From: Saprospiraceae bacterium
GTDB lineage: Bacteria > Bacteroidota > Bacteroidia > Chitinophagales > Saprospiraceae
Length of the DNA stretch: 37,533 nucleotides
NCBI GenBank assembly: GCA_013214355.1
Contig: JABSSL010000028.1
Coordinates: 57,297-94,829, forward strand
Reading direction: 5' to 3'
The first letter of the stretch is position 1. Each line of letters opens with the position of its first letter. Positions 8,715-16,911 of the stretch are shown piece after piece. Under the pieces are notes generated by a model that was not told where the DNA came from, ran no database searches, and saw only the letters and a list, made by a program, of their open reading frames with translations. The translations under genes were made by a program, and so were the position numbers.

Positions 8715-8771
8715 GTCTGGGGTATTTTGGGCCGATTTGGGGTTAAATCGGGCTATTTGGGATTAAATCGG
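8715..8771 (-). promoter_or_regulatory. Three 20-bp-phased direct repeats, candidate LytTR operator
   Basis: ATTTGGGGTTAAATCGG (8735-8751) and ATTTGGGATTAAATCGG (8755-8771) are 16/17 identical and start exactly 20 bp apart. A weaker third copy starts another 20 bp away at 8715 (GTCTGGGGT). LytTR proteins typically bind short direct repeats about two helical turns apart. The block lies about 180-230 bp upstream of the receptor start and just downstream of the LytTR gene. The first strong copy also contains an inverted repeat, CCGATTT (8732-8738) with AAATCGG (8745-8751). The binding claim is inference. Confidence 0.5.
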
Positions 8772-8792
8772 ATCGCAGAAAGGAGCAAAAGA

Positions 8793-9626
8793 TCAGCTAT
8801 TCATTAAACGTAGTATGTCTTCCTTGTAGGTTTCGGACACCTTAAGTGGAAGATCAGGTAGTTGTTTGAGCTTAACCTGGAGCTCTCCATTTTTCCGGTC
8901 TACGGTAGAAAGGTTGTTAAGATTAATGCTGTAAGAACGATGTATCCGAAGGAAATGAGGTGGAGGTAATTGTTGTAGAATGTTCTTTAAGCTACTTCGG
9001 ATAAGCTTTTTCTCCACTTTTTCCTCCTGCCGAAAAAAAACTGCCGTGTAGTTGTTTTCTGATTTAAGCAATAAAATATCTTCTTGTGCAATGGACAACA
9101 TCGGTTTACCATTTTCATCCTTGATACTCAGTAAGGCAGCGGCGGGCTTAGGTGTCTCTGGCTCTACGGAAACGGCTGGAGGCATGCTCACCACAGCAAT
9201 CAATAAACAGGCAATCGCATAAGGAACAATGGCCAGCAAAGCGGTCATCCGGAATACGGCTATAAACTCAGGTAAGAATGGCTTACCAAATTCTCGATAG
9301 ATGAGAAAAAAGCAGACGGACAACAGGAAGATCTCTAGCACTACCCATAGCAAGAACTGCCAGACTAAAAAAGTATCCAAATTAAACCTGGGTCGCAACC
9401 AAAATTGGGTGAAGATCAATACTAAGGCCCCCCAAAAGCTTAAACCATGATAGGAAAACAGGCGAGCGAGCGTAGTCTCTTTACTAATCCCTGAAACATT
9501 CAAGGGATCATAAAAAAGGATAAATACCGTAGAAAAAATCGTGCAGAAAAGAATCAATAGCCAACGACTATTGGTGTTATCCAATAGATCAAAAGGGCGC
9601 CCTAACTGCTGCTGCAAACTTACCAT
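8793..9626 (-). CDS. Membrane-anchored LytTR-family transcriptional regulator
   Basis: The ATG at 9626 gives 277 aa; a longer reading would start at TTG 9638. Four hydrophobic helices are visible at about 22-39, 61-78, 86-110 and 124-147, followed by a linker and a C-terminal LytTR DNA-binding domain (about 175-275; ILLLKSENNYTAVFF, HFLRIHRSYSINL). There is no receiver domain, so signal input probably comes through the membrane segment and not by phosphotransfer. This architecture is common in Bacteroidota. The gene lies directly upstream of, and in the same direction as, the TonB receptor cluster, separated by 253 bp that contain LytTR-like direct repeats, so it is the likely regulator of that cluster. 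Confidence 0.88.
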   Translation of the reverse strand: MVSLQQQLGRPFDLLDNTNSRWLLILFCTIFSTVFILFYDPLNVSGISKETTLARLFSYHGLSFWGALVLIFTQFWLRPRFNLDTFLVWQFLLWVVLEIFLLSVCFFLIYREFGKPFLPEFIAVFRMTALLAIVPYAIACLLIAVVSMPPAVSVEPETPKPAAALLSIKDENGKPMLSIAQEDILLLKSENNYTAVFFRQEEKVEKKLIRSSLKNILQQLPPPHFLRIHRSYSINLNNLSTVDRKNGELQVKLKQLPDLPLKVSETYKEDILRLMNS

Positions 9627-10121
9627 GCGAGTTTCCAAGGTGCTTAATTGTTGGCCAACACAATCTTAAAGAAAGCTTCTTAAAATTACAAATTTTGTTG
9701 TTTTGAAGTGGTCCAGCCCATGAGGATCTTTCCAGCATCACGAATTACCGCTCAAAAGCGCAAGTTCTGCTCATTCCAAATACCCCAAATCACAGGTAAG
9801 TATGCAAAAATAAACCTCAATTCCATCCCCCTTGATCCGTATGTCTATCCAAACCCCAAATAGCATGCAAAGAACACTCACTATAGTATTTGCAGTCTAA
9901 CTTACAATAATTGTAAAAAATACAGGAATTTATAAAATAAATGAAAAAATTGTAATTTCAGATAAGATTCCGCTTACAATCAAGTGGATAAAAAAGTGGG
10001 GCATTAGGAATAGGTTTTTGGAAAACACCATATAATATGGTTTGGTGTATTTCCTTTTGGAGTTGCTTTGGAAGAGATATTAGCTGGCCCACAATTATTT
10101 TGAACTTGAAGCCTAGAATCC
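9627..10121. promoter_or_regulatory. 495-bp divergent intergenic region with repeated motifs
   Basis: No gene is seen here. It separates the minus-strand LytTR gene from the plus-strand amidohydrolase gene. It holds two copies of ACCCCAAAT on the plus strand (starting 9782 and 9853), the same core as in the 8735-8771 repeats read toward the receptor. It also holds a cluster of TTACAAT/ATTGTAA half-sites at 9902-9980. On the minus strand, the complement of 9805-9812 reads TATTTTTG, which fits the TAnnTTTG -7 consensus, but it is far (about 180 bp) from the LytTR start. Confidence 0.45.
9902..9980. promoter_or_regulatory. Cluster of TTACAAT half-sites, operator-like
   Basis: TTACAAT (9902-9908) and ATTGTAA (9910-9916) form a perfect 7-bp inverted repeat around one base. 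A second pair, ATTGTAA (9949-9955) and TTACAAT (9974-9980), is spaced by 18 bp. The surrounding DNA is AT-rich, so chance cannot be excluded. The position, about 140-220 bp before the amidohydrolase start, suits a regulator site. Confidence 0.3.
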
Positions 10122-11855
10122 ATGGTTCTCGCCCATAATCTACTGCGTATTCACTGCTACTCCCCCCTACTGTTATGCCTATTCTTTGCCCTTCCAACTC
10201 CACCCCTACCAGCACAAACTCAGCAAGAAGCTGACGTCTTACTGACAAATGGTCAAATTTACACCATGGCGGCAGCTAGAAATAGGGTGCAAGCACTAGC
10301 CATCAAATCTGATCAAATCATCTTTACTGGCCCAGATCAAGCGGCCCAGGCATACATCGGGCCGAATACCGTAGTTATCAATCTTGAAAACAGGATGGTA
10401 CTGCCAGGCTTTACAGATAGTCATATCCATCCGATTAGTGGTGGTACCCGGTTGATGAATTGCGACCTCACCGATCTTCGCATTACCAAGGAGGTGTTGG
10501 ACAAGATCCAAAATTACGTAGCTGCTAACCCTCAAAAAGAATGGATTATTGGAGGAGGACTATGGCTCCCCGCCATAGAAAATGGAAAACCCTCCGCCGA
10601 GACTTTGGACAAGATCATTAAGGATAAACCGGTCTATATCACCTCCGCGGACGGACACTCGGCCTGGGTAAATACCAAGGCACTAGAAATCGGTGGGATC
10701 AACGCCAGCACGAAAGACCCAAATAATGGTGTGATTGAAAGAAAAACAGACGGTACTCCAATCGGTACTTTACGGGAATCAGCGATGGGACTGGTATCGA
10801 AACACATCCCGGATGCTTCCCCCGCCGAACGAGTAATCGCCCTGAAGAAGGCCCAAGCATTAGCCCATCAATATGGAATCACAGCATGGATTGATGCCTC
10901 GGTTGGCGCCGCAAGCATTGAAGCCTACCTTGAGTTAGAGAAAGCCAAAGAACTTCAATTAGACGTTGATCTATCCATTACCGCTAGGGTAACAAAGGCC
11001 GCCAAGGCTGTACCGGATATTCTGGCGCTTTACGAAAAGTATCAACCTAAGAGTGAAAACATACAGATGAAGAGTACGAAGATCTTCATCGACGGTGTGG
11101 TAGAAGGAAAAACGGCGGCTCTTTTTGACAATTACGTAGGAGAAAAACATAAAGGATTAGCTTATCTCGACCAGCAACCCTACAATGAGATGATTGCCGC
11201 CTTTGACAAAGCAGAGGTGCAGGTCCACGTTCACGCCTGTGGGGACAAGGGCGTAAATATGACCTTGAATGCCTTTGAATTTGCTAGGCAACAGAATAAA
11301 CCCCGCGATGCAAGACATCATATCGTTCATATGCAGTTGATGCATTCTGATGATATTGACCGATTTCGGAAATTGGATGTCGTTGCTAATATCCAACCCC
11401 TCTGGGCTTCCCCTGAAGACACTTATATTTCAGAATTGACCATCCCGGTGGTGGGCCCGGAACGAACAGAATGGATCTATCCCTTTGGAGCTATTGCAAA
11501 TTCTGGAGCAGTAATAGCCCATGGTAGTGATTGGCCCGTGACGACCATGAATCCCTTTCACGCCATACAAGTAGCCGTAACCAGACGAGGACCAGATGAG
11601 ATTGAAAGACCGGCATGGACTCCTCAGCACTTGATGGACCTTTACACGGTCCTCAATGGCTATACACAGGGTGGAGCCTATCTCATGCGAAGAGAAAACA
11701 GTAGCGGAAGTCTCGAGTTAGGTAAAAAAGCCAATTTGATGGTACTTAATCAAGATCTTTTTGAGATTCCCAAAACTGCTATTCATAAAACAAAAGTATT
11801 GCTCACCTTCTACCAGGGTGAAATTGTATATCAAAGCCAAGAATGGAATCCGTAG
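10122..11855 (+). CDS. Exported YtcJ-like amidohydrolase (amidohydrolase family 3)
   Basis: A 577-aa protein starting at an ATG at 10122, with a hydrophobic N-terminus ending near residue 31 (PAQ), so likely exported. Features of the YtcJ-type metal-dependent hydrolases are visible: the small beta-domain (VLLTNGQIYTM), LPGFTDSHIHP with the metal-binding HxH at 101-103, EWIIGGGLW, a second-His region VHVHACGD (368-375), RHHIVHMQ (398-405), and GSDWPV (468-473) carrying the conserved Asp. The C-terminal strand ANLMVLNQD returns to the beta-domain. It hydrolyses an unidentified C-N bond; substrates of this family are mostly unknown. Length and motif order are normal. It stands alone before the SusC/SusD genes, 299 bp away. 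Confidence 0.9.
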   Translation: MVLAHNLLRIHCYSPLLLCLFFALPTPPLPAQTQQEADVLLTNGQIYTMAAARNRVQALAIKSDQIIFTGPDQAAQAYIGPNTVVINLENRMVLPGFTDSHIHPISGGTRLMNCDLTDLRITKEVLDKIQNYVAANPQKEWIIGGGLWLPAIENGKPSAETLDKIIKDKPVYITSADGHSAWVNTKALEIGGINASTKDPNNGVIERKTDGTPIGTLRESAMGLVSKHIPDASPAERVIALKKAQALAHQYGITAWIDASVGAASIEAYLELEKAKELQLDVDLSITARVTKAAKAVPDILALYEKYQPKSENIQMKSTKIFIDGVVEGKTAALFDNYVGEKHKGLAYLDQQPYNEMIAAFDKAEVQVHVHACGDKGVNMTLNAFEFARQQNKPRDARHHIVHMQLMHSDDIDRFRKLDVVANIQPLWASPEDTYISELTIPVVGPERTEWIYPFGAIANSGAVIAHGSDWPVTTMNPFHAIQVAVTRRGPDEIERPAWTPQHLMDLYTVLNGYTQGGAYLMRRENSSGSLELGKKANLMVLNQDLFEIPKTAIHKTKVLLTFYQGEIVYQSQEWNP

Positions 11856-12071
11856 TGGAAAACATTGAACACATAGACTCAAACAAAAAGTGTAGGTAAA
11901 CCGCAAGGCCCTTTAGGTAGAAAGGCGCTAGATGTGAAAAGGAAATCCACCTTCCTTCCGAACAGGAGGAGGCCAGCCTACTCTTTTATTATAAAGCTAA
12001 CCGAATACAAACTAGGAACGTAGCAGCAGACTGCAAGTCGCTTTTGCACTTGTTTGTCCTGGGATTGGTAT

Positions 12072-12120
12072 TGAAGTTGTCCAAGGTTTTTTGCACTTGC
12101 AGAAACCTCAGACAACTTCA
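12072..12120 (+). promoter_or_regulatory. 49-nt leader hairpin upstream of susC-like gene
   Basis: TGAAGTTGTC (12072-12081) pairs perfectly with GACAACTTCA (12111-12120). After a symmetric 2x2 mismatch, AGGTTT (12084-12089) pairs with AAACCT (12103-12108), and GCA (12093-12095) can pair with TGC (12098-12100) at the tip. The hairpin ends 34 nt before the SusC ATG. There is no immediate U tract, so it is more like a leader RNA structure or a long palindromic operator than a simple terminator. Confidence 0.55.
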
Positions 12121-12154
12121 TTGATTCTTTTCACATTTCATAAAACTCACTAGT

Positions 12155-15100
12155 ATGAAAAGACCATTAAGACAATTTTTGGTTGCAATGCTGTGCCTGA
12201 TGAGCTTCAGCGCCATCGGTCAGCGAACTTTAAGCGGGAAAGTCACCGCCAGCAGTACTGGCGAAACCTTAATTGGAGTGAACATTCTCATTAAAGGTAG
12301 TACTACAGGAACCGTCACCGATTTTGACGGCAATTACACACTCGAGATCCCATCTAACGATGTTATTCTCATTCTATCCTACACCGGTTTTGCTACAAAA
12401 GAAGTTCCTGTGGGAACAGCCTCGGAACTAGATGTCAGTCTTGATGAGGGCTCCGAGGTTTTAGATGAGGTCCTAGTAGTGGGATACGGTACACAAAAAC
12501 GGGGAGATGTAACCACTGCAATCTCTTCCATCAATGGCGAAGATATCGGACAATTGCCGGTAGCTAGTGTAGAATTGGCCATGCAGGGTCGTGCAGCTGG
12601 CGTTAACATCTCTAGCTCTTCCGGTCAGCCCGGCGCGGCCTTGAAAGTTCAAATTCGTGGAGCCACTTCGATCACGGCCAGTAGTGAGCCACTGTACGTA
12701 GTTGATGGAATCCCCATGACTTCGGACAATAATTCTAGTCTCTTTACGGGAGGATACAACTTCAACTCCATGGCCGATATCAATCCTGACGATATCGAAT
12801 CTATTGATATCCTAAAGGATGCTTCTGCAGCGGCTATCTATGGTTCTCGTGGGGCCAATGGAGTGGTCCTGATCACGACAAAGAGAGGAAAATCGGGCAA
12901 GGGTAAAATCGAATTTGACACCTACTTTGGTACGCAAGCACCAGCCAAGGTAATCGAGATGATGAACTCGGCTGAGTTTATCAATATGATGAACGAAGCC
13001 TCTGCCAATGACGGGTACATTGACAACTGGTTCTCCGACCCGAACTCCTTCAACTTCATTGGAGATCCAGACGATCCTGAACTAATCAATACAGATTGGT
13101 ATGATGAAATCTTACGGGATGATGCTCCTATTTCCAATTATTCCTTAAGTGCCAGCGGAGGGTCTGACAAATTCTCCTACTACGTTAATGGCTCTTACTT
13201 TGATCAGGATGGTTTCCAAAAAGGAACTTCCTTCAATCGAATGAGCGCCAGAACAAACTTAGATGCTCAGGTGAATGATGTGCTTAAGATTGGTACCAAT
13301 GTGATGATTAGTCGCAGTGATTCAAAATCCACGGTGGGTGACAACTCACTTTATGGGGTTATGATTAATGCCTTGGCTGCTGATCCCACTATGCCTGTGC
13401 AGCAGGAAGATGGCACCTATTCTGACCCATTCTCCTACTTCTCCTGGTGGGCTTTTGAAAACCCCAGAGCTGCCACGGATATCTATCAAAGAAATACATT
13501 CACGAACCGCTTTCTAGGTTCTGTTTTTGCAGAATTGTCTATAGCTCCGGGTTTGAAGTTCAGAACATCCTGGTCTGCTGATTATCAAAACCTGGAAGAT
13601 CAACTGTTCTACCCTTCCACTACTTTGCAAGCCATCCGTGGGGGTATCACAGGCTTGGGACAGTATGCTAGTGCTGAAACGATCACTTGGCTAAACGAAA
13701 ACACCCTGAACTATAATTTTGACTTTGGTACACCTCATAACCTCAGCATACTAGCAGGGTTTACCATGCAGGAAACTGACCAGGATTTCGTAGACATCAC
13801 CGGCGAGAACTTCGCTAATGATAATCTAGGTGCCATCGCCTTGGCTGCTGATATTACGAATGGTTCTACACAAGGAACTTCCTGGGGTCTGATCTCCTAC
13901 TTAGCTCGTGCCAATTACAATTTTGACAATAAATACTACTTAACCGCCTCTATTCGTACAGATGGTTCTTCTCGATTTGGTGATGAAAGTCGCTATGGAG
14001 TTTTCCCCTCTGTATCTGCCTCTTGGCGCGTTTCTTCGGAGCCCTTCCTTGCCAACTCTGACTGGTTGTATGATCTAAAATTGAGAGCTAGCTGGGGACT
14101 TACGGGTAACCAGGATGGAATCAACAACTTTGCCTCTAGAGCCTTGTGGACTTCCGCAGTGAACTACAACGGTGCTGCAGGTACTTCTCCTTCTAGAATG
14201 GGTAATGCAGATCTCGGTTGGGAATCTACTTCCCAGTATGATATTGGTTTCGATCTAAGCCTTTTTGATGGCAGAGTTAACTTGACGGTCGATTACTTCG
14301 ATAAGCGTACCACTGATCTCTTGCTGAATTCTAATGTTCCGGGCTTCTCTGGTTTCACCACCGTTACCCGCAACATTGGCGAAGTGAAGAATGTAGGTTG
14401 GGAGTTTGCGCTAAATACCGTCAATTTCCAAACAAGTGGAGGTTTCAGATGGTCCACCAACTTCAATATTTCTACCATTGAAAATGAAATTACCAGGCTA
14501 GAACAAGATGGGGAGTTACAAGGAACTACCCATATCCTGAAGCAGGGTTATCCATTGGGTACCTTTAACTTAATTCGTTGGGAAGGTATTGATCCAGAAA
14601 CTGGTAACTCTATTTTCACGGATACTAATGGCGATGGAGCCATCAACTCTGGCGACGCCACTATCGTAGAAGAGAACGGAAAAGCCTTAACCGTTTGGCC
14701 AGATTTCTTTGGGGGCATCACCAACACCTTTAGCTACAAAGGATTCGATCTATCGGTCTTCTTCCAATATTCCTCAGGCAACTATCTCTGGAATCACTCT
14801 CGTTACGCGCAGGAGCAAGTGGGGTGGAGCTTTAACTTTGGTGGCTTCTTCCTACCATACGGCAACAATACCAAACGCGTAGAGGAAGAGCGATGGCGTC
14901 AGCCCGGTGATGTTACCGACATCCCTAGAGCTGGTTTGGGTTACGTTTTTGATGACGATGGAAATGTGGTTGGTGAGTATCAGAACTGGCAAGAAGATTC
15001 TGATCAATGGTTGGAGGATGCTTCCTTCATTCGCTTGAAAACACTCGAATTTGGCTACAACCTACCGAAGAATCTCATGACAAAAATTGGGTTGAGTTCC

Positions 15101-15265
15101 TCCAAGGTCTACTTCCGTGGCCAAAACCTTTGGACTTCTACCAAGTATCTGGGAGTTGATCCAGAAGTAAGTTCTAATGGTGAAAGCGTAACTCGTCCCG
15201 GAGAGGACTTTGGTGGACTAGGTCAGCCTAGAACGTTGATTTTCGGAATCAAGATTGGAATCTAA
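12155..15265 (+). CDS. SusC/RagA-family TonB-linked outer-membrane protein
   Basis: A 1036-aa protein starting at an ATG at 12155. A signal peptide (about 1-23) is followed by a CarboxypepD_reg-like domain (24-105; GETLIGVNILIKGS, DFDGNYTLE), the SusC hallmark LDEVLVVGYGTQKRGDVT (about 102-119), a plug (to about 240; PLYVVDGIPM, ILKDASAAAIYGSRGANGVVLITTK) and a beta-barrel ending in LIFGIKIGI. A DTNGDGAINSGD loop, common in SusC barrels, is present near residue 825. It forms an import channel with the SusD-like lipoprotein encoded 47 bp downstream. The substrate (glycan or peptide) is not shown: no glycoside hydrolase lies nearby. The leader holds a long hairpin that may affect expression. 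Confidence 0.97.
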   Translation: MKRPLRQFLVAMLCLMSFSAIGQRTLSGKVTASSTGETLIGVNILIKGSTTGTVTDFDGNYTLEIPSNDVILILSYTGFATKEVPVGTASELDVSLDEGSEVLDEVLVVGYGTQKRGDVTTAISSINGEDIGQLPVASVELAMQGRAAGVNISSSSGQPGAALKVQIRGATSITASSEPLYVVDGIPMTSDNNSSLFTGGYNFNSMADINPDDIESIDILKDASAAAIYGSRGANGVVLITTKRGKSGKGKIEFDTYFGTQAPAKVIEMMNSAEFINMMNEASANDGYIDNWFSDPNSFNFIGDPDDPELINTDWYDEILRDDAPISNYSLSASGGSDKFSYYVNGSYFDQDGFQKGTSFNRMSARTNLDAQVNDVLKIGTNVMISRSDSKSTVGDNSLYGVMINALAADPTMPVQQEDGTYSDPFSYFSWWAFENPRAATDIYQRNTFTNRFLGSVFAELSIAPGLKFRTSWSADYQNLEDQLFYPSTTLQAIRGGITGLGQYASAETITWLNENTLNYNFDFGTPHNLSILAGFTMQETDQDFVDITGENFANDNLGAIALAADITNGSTQGTSWGLISYLARANYNFDNKYYLTASIRTDGSSRFGDESRYGVFPSVSASWRVSSEPFLANSDWLYDLKLRASWGLTGNQDGINNFASRALWTSAVNYNGAAGTSPSRMGNADLGWESTSQYDIGFDLSLFDGRVNLTVDYFDKRTTDLLLNSNVPGFSGFTTVTRNIGEVKNVGWEFALNTVNFQTSGGFRWSTNFNISTIENEITRLEQDGELQGTTHILKQGYPLGTFNLIRWEGIDPETGNSIFTDTNGDGAINSGDATIVEENGKALTVWPDFFGGITNTFSYKGFDLSVFFQYSSGNYLWNHSRYAQEQVGWSFNFGGFFLPYGNNTKRVEEERWRQPGDVTDIPRAGLGYVFDDDGNVVGEYQNWQEDSDQWLEDASFIRLKTLEFGYNLPKNLMTKIGLSSSKVYFRGQNLWTSTKYLGVDPEVSSNGESVTRPGEDFGGLGQPRTLIFGIKIGI

Positions 15266-15312
15266 TGCCAAGTGCCAATCGTTCATCCAAATTATCAAAA
15301 AGAAGAAGAAAC

Positions 15313-16659
15313 ATGAGAACCATACATAAATTCAAACTTACCCTATTCTTATTGGGATGTCTTTTATACAGTACTTCCTGTGAGGTACTAGACCAAAGTC
15401 CTCAACAGGATATCACGCCCGACATTGCCTTCCAAAGTGAAAAAGCAGCTAGAGCTGCCCTGGTAGGTTTGTACAACGGTCTGCAATCCGGAGATTACTA
15501 CGGTGCTTACTTTCCGTACACGTCCGACAACTATGCCGATGTATCCATCTTTCTAGGATTCTTTACCGGCTTCAATGAAGTAGATGATAAAAATATTCCT
15601 TCCAGTAACCTGAATGTAGAATTGATCTGGTTGCAAGCTTTTGAAACCATCAACATTGCCAATGAAATCATTGATAACGTTCCTGCGATCGAGGAAAATG
15701 GCTTTGATCAAGCAGAAAAAGATGAAATCATTGCTGCCGCAAAATGTATCAGAGCACTTTGCTATTTAGATCTACTCACCCACTATGGAGAGCACTGGGA
15801 CGAGTCTTCAGCTTTTGGTCTTCCTTTAATCACCAAATCCACTGGAGGAGATTTCGCAAATGTTGAATTTGTCCCTAGAAATACCGTAGCGGAGACGTAT
15901 GATTTCATCCTTGCAGATCTGCTTGATGCCGAAAAGTCATTGCCTGACAGTGATGATCGGACCGTAGCGAGCCTTGGATTGGCTCAAGCTCTCCTAGCGA
16001 GAACCTATCTGCACAAGGGAGAATACGCCAATGCCATTACCAAAACTACTGCCGTAATCGACAACAGCAACTATGCCCTCCTCGACAATTACGCAGACAT
16101 CTTCTCCTCTGACCTTAGTGGAGAATCTATCTTTGAATTAGCTTACAACTCACTTGATCCAAGTGACTTAGCGCTCTACACTATTCGTCGTGACGAGGTC
16201 CGTCCTGATCCCGCACTGATAGCCTCCTTCGAAGAAGGTGATGCTCGCGCTGAGCTAATCGCACCAGTTGACGGTTTTGTAGGAGACCGCTTCATAAAGG
16301 CAGAAGACTTCGGCAACGATGAAAACCCAGCCTATATCATCCGAATGGCAGAAATGTATTTAGCGCGGGCTGAAGCCAAATTTCTTAGTGGAGATACGGA
16401 CGGCGCCCTGGAGGATCTCAATGCCGTTCGCACCAGGGCCGGCTTGGATGCCCATACCAGTTCCGATGATTTTGTTGATAAACTCTTGAATGAGATTAGA
16501 TGGGAATTCTTTGCGGAGGGCCAGAGGTTCCGTGCCTTAGTGCGCTTGGGTAAAGCTGAGGAAGTTCTTGGTCTTCAAACCTTTCAACGCATCTATCCTA
16601 TTCCTTTCCGAGAATTGAACATTGAGGGGAATCAGATGGCACAGAATCCAGGATATTAG
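15313..16659 (+). CDS. SusD/RagB-family nutrient-binding lipoprotein
   Basis: The ATG at 15313 is preferred because it follows an A/G-rich stretch and opens a signal peptide with lipobox ending at Cys23 (STSC), giving 448 aa; an in-frame ATG at 15265 overlaps the SusC stop and would put 16 charged residues before the signal. SusD features are visible: LDQSPQQDITPDIAF after the lipid Cys, TPR-like helices (ALVGLYNGLQ, AKCIRALCYLDLLTHYG, ALLARTYLHKGEYANAI), and the conserved C-terminal region YIIRMAEMYLARAEAKF, LNAVRTRAGL, IRWEFFAEGQRFRALVRLGKA. It caps the SusC barrel on the cell surface. At 448 aa it is at the short end for the family. It is cotranscribed with SusC. Confidence 0.95.
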   Translation: MRTIHKFKLTLFLLGCLLYSTSCEVLDQSPQQDITPDIAFQSEKAARAALVGLYNGLQSGDYYGAYFPYTSDNYADVSIFLGFFTGFNEVDDKNIPSSNLNVELIWLQAFETINIANEIIDNVPAIEENGFDQAEKDEIIAAAKCIRALCYLDLLTHYGEHWDESSAFGLPLITKSTGGDFANVEFVPRNTVAETYDFILADLLDAEKSLPDSDDRTVASLGLAQALLARTYLHKGEYANAITKTTAVIDNSNYALLDNYADIFSSDLSGESIFELAYNSLDPSDLALYTIRRDEVRPDPALIASFEEGDARAELIAPVDGFVGDRFIKAEDFGNDENPAYIIRMAEMYLARAEAKFLSGDTDGALEDLNAVRTRAGLDAHTSSDDFVDKLLNEIRWEFFAEGQRFRALVRLGKAEEVLGLQTFQRIYPIPFRELNIEGNQMAQNPGY

Positions 16660-16661
16660 GT

Positions 16662-16703
16662 TTTAATGCTTAATGTTTAATGTTTAATGTTTAATGTTTA
16701 ATG
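16662..16703 (+). repeat. Tandem heptamer repeat (TTTAATG)x6
   Basis: Six contiguous 7-bp units begin right after the SusD stop; five are TTTAATG and the second is CTTAATG. Such a repeat is prone to slippage. It lies in the 3' untranslated region ahead of a terminator, with no coding role. Confidence 0.9.
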
Positions 16704-16772
16704 GGAAAATGGGAATGATTACAGCTTTAAGCGTTGATCGTATTTAATTCTCAAGTGGATTCCATTAGCAAG

Positions 16773-16823
16773 AACGCCCGAGTCCAGCTGGAAATCATTC
16801 CGGTTAGGTTCGGGCGTTTTCTT
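16773..16823 (+). terminator. Rho-independent terminator after susCD
   Basis: AACGCCCGA (16773-16781) pairs with TCGGGCGTT (16810-16818), followed by TTCTTT. The loop contains a second short stem (CTGGAA with TTCCGG). It separates the SusC/SusD unit from the gene at 16912. Confidence 0.75.
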
Positions 16824-16859
16824 TGGTCGAAAAAATGGGCAGGCCGCCGTGGAAGCCCT

Positions 16860-16867
16860 TATCTTTG
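16860..16867 (+). promoter_or_regulatory. Bacteroidota -7 promoter motif (TATCTTTG)
   Basis: TATCTTTG matches the TAnnTTTG consensus and is followed by TAG. It lies 44 bp before the ATG at 16912 and just after the susCD terminator. A well-spaced -33 TTTG was not found, so it is only a candidate. Confidence 0.5.
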
Positions 16868-16911
16868 TAGAGCGTATCAAAAAACGTAATCCCTAAAATT
16901 AATCCCAATAA

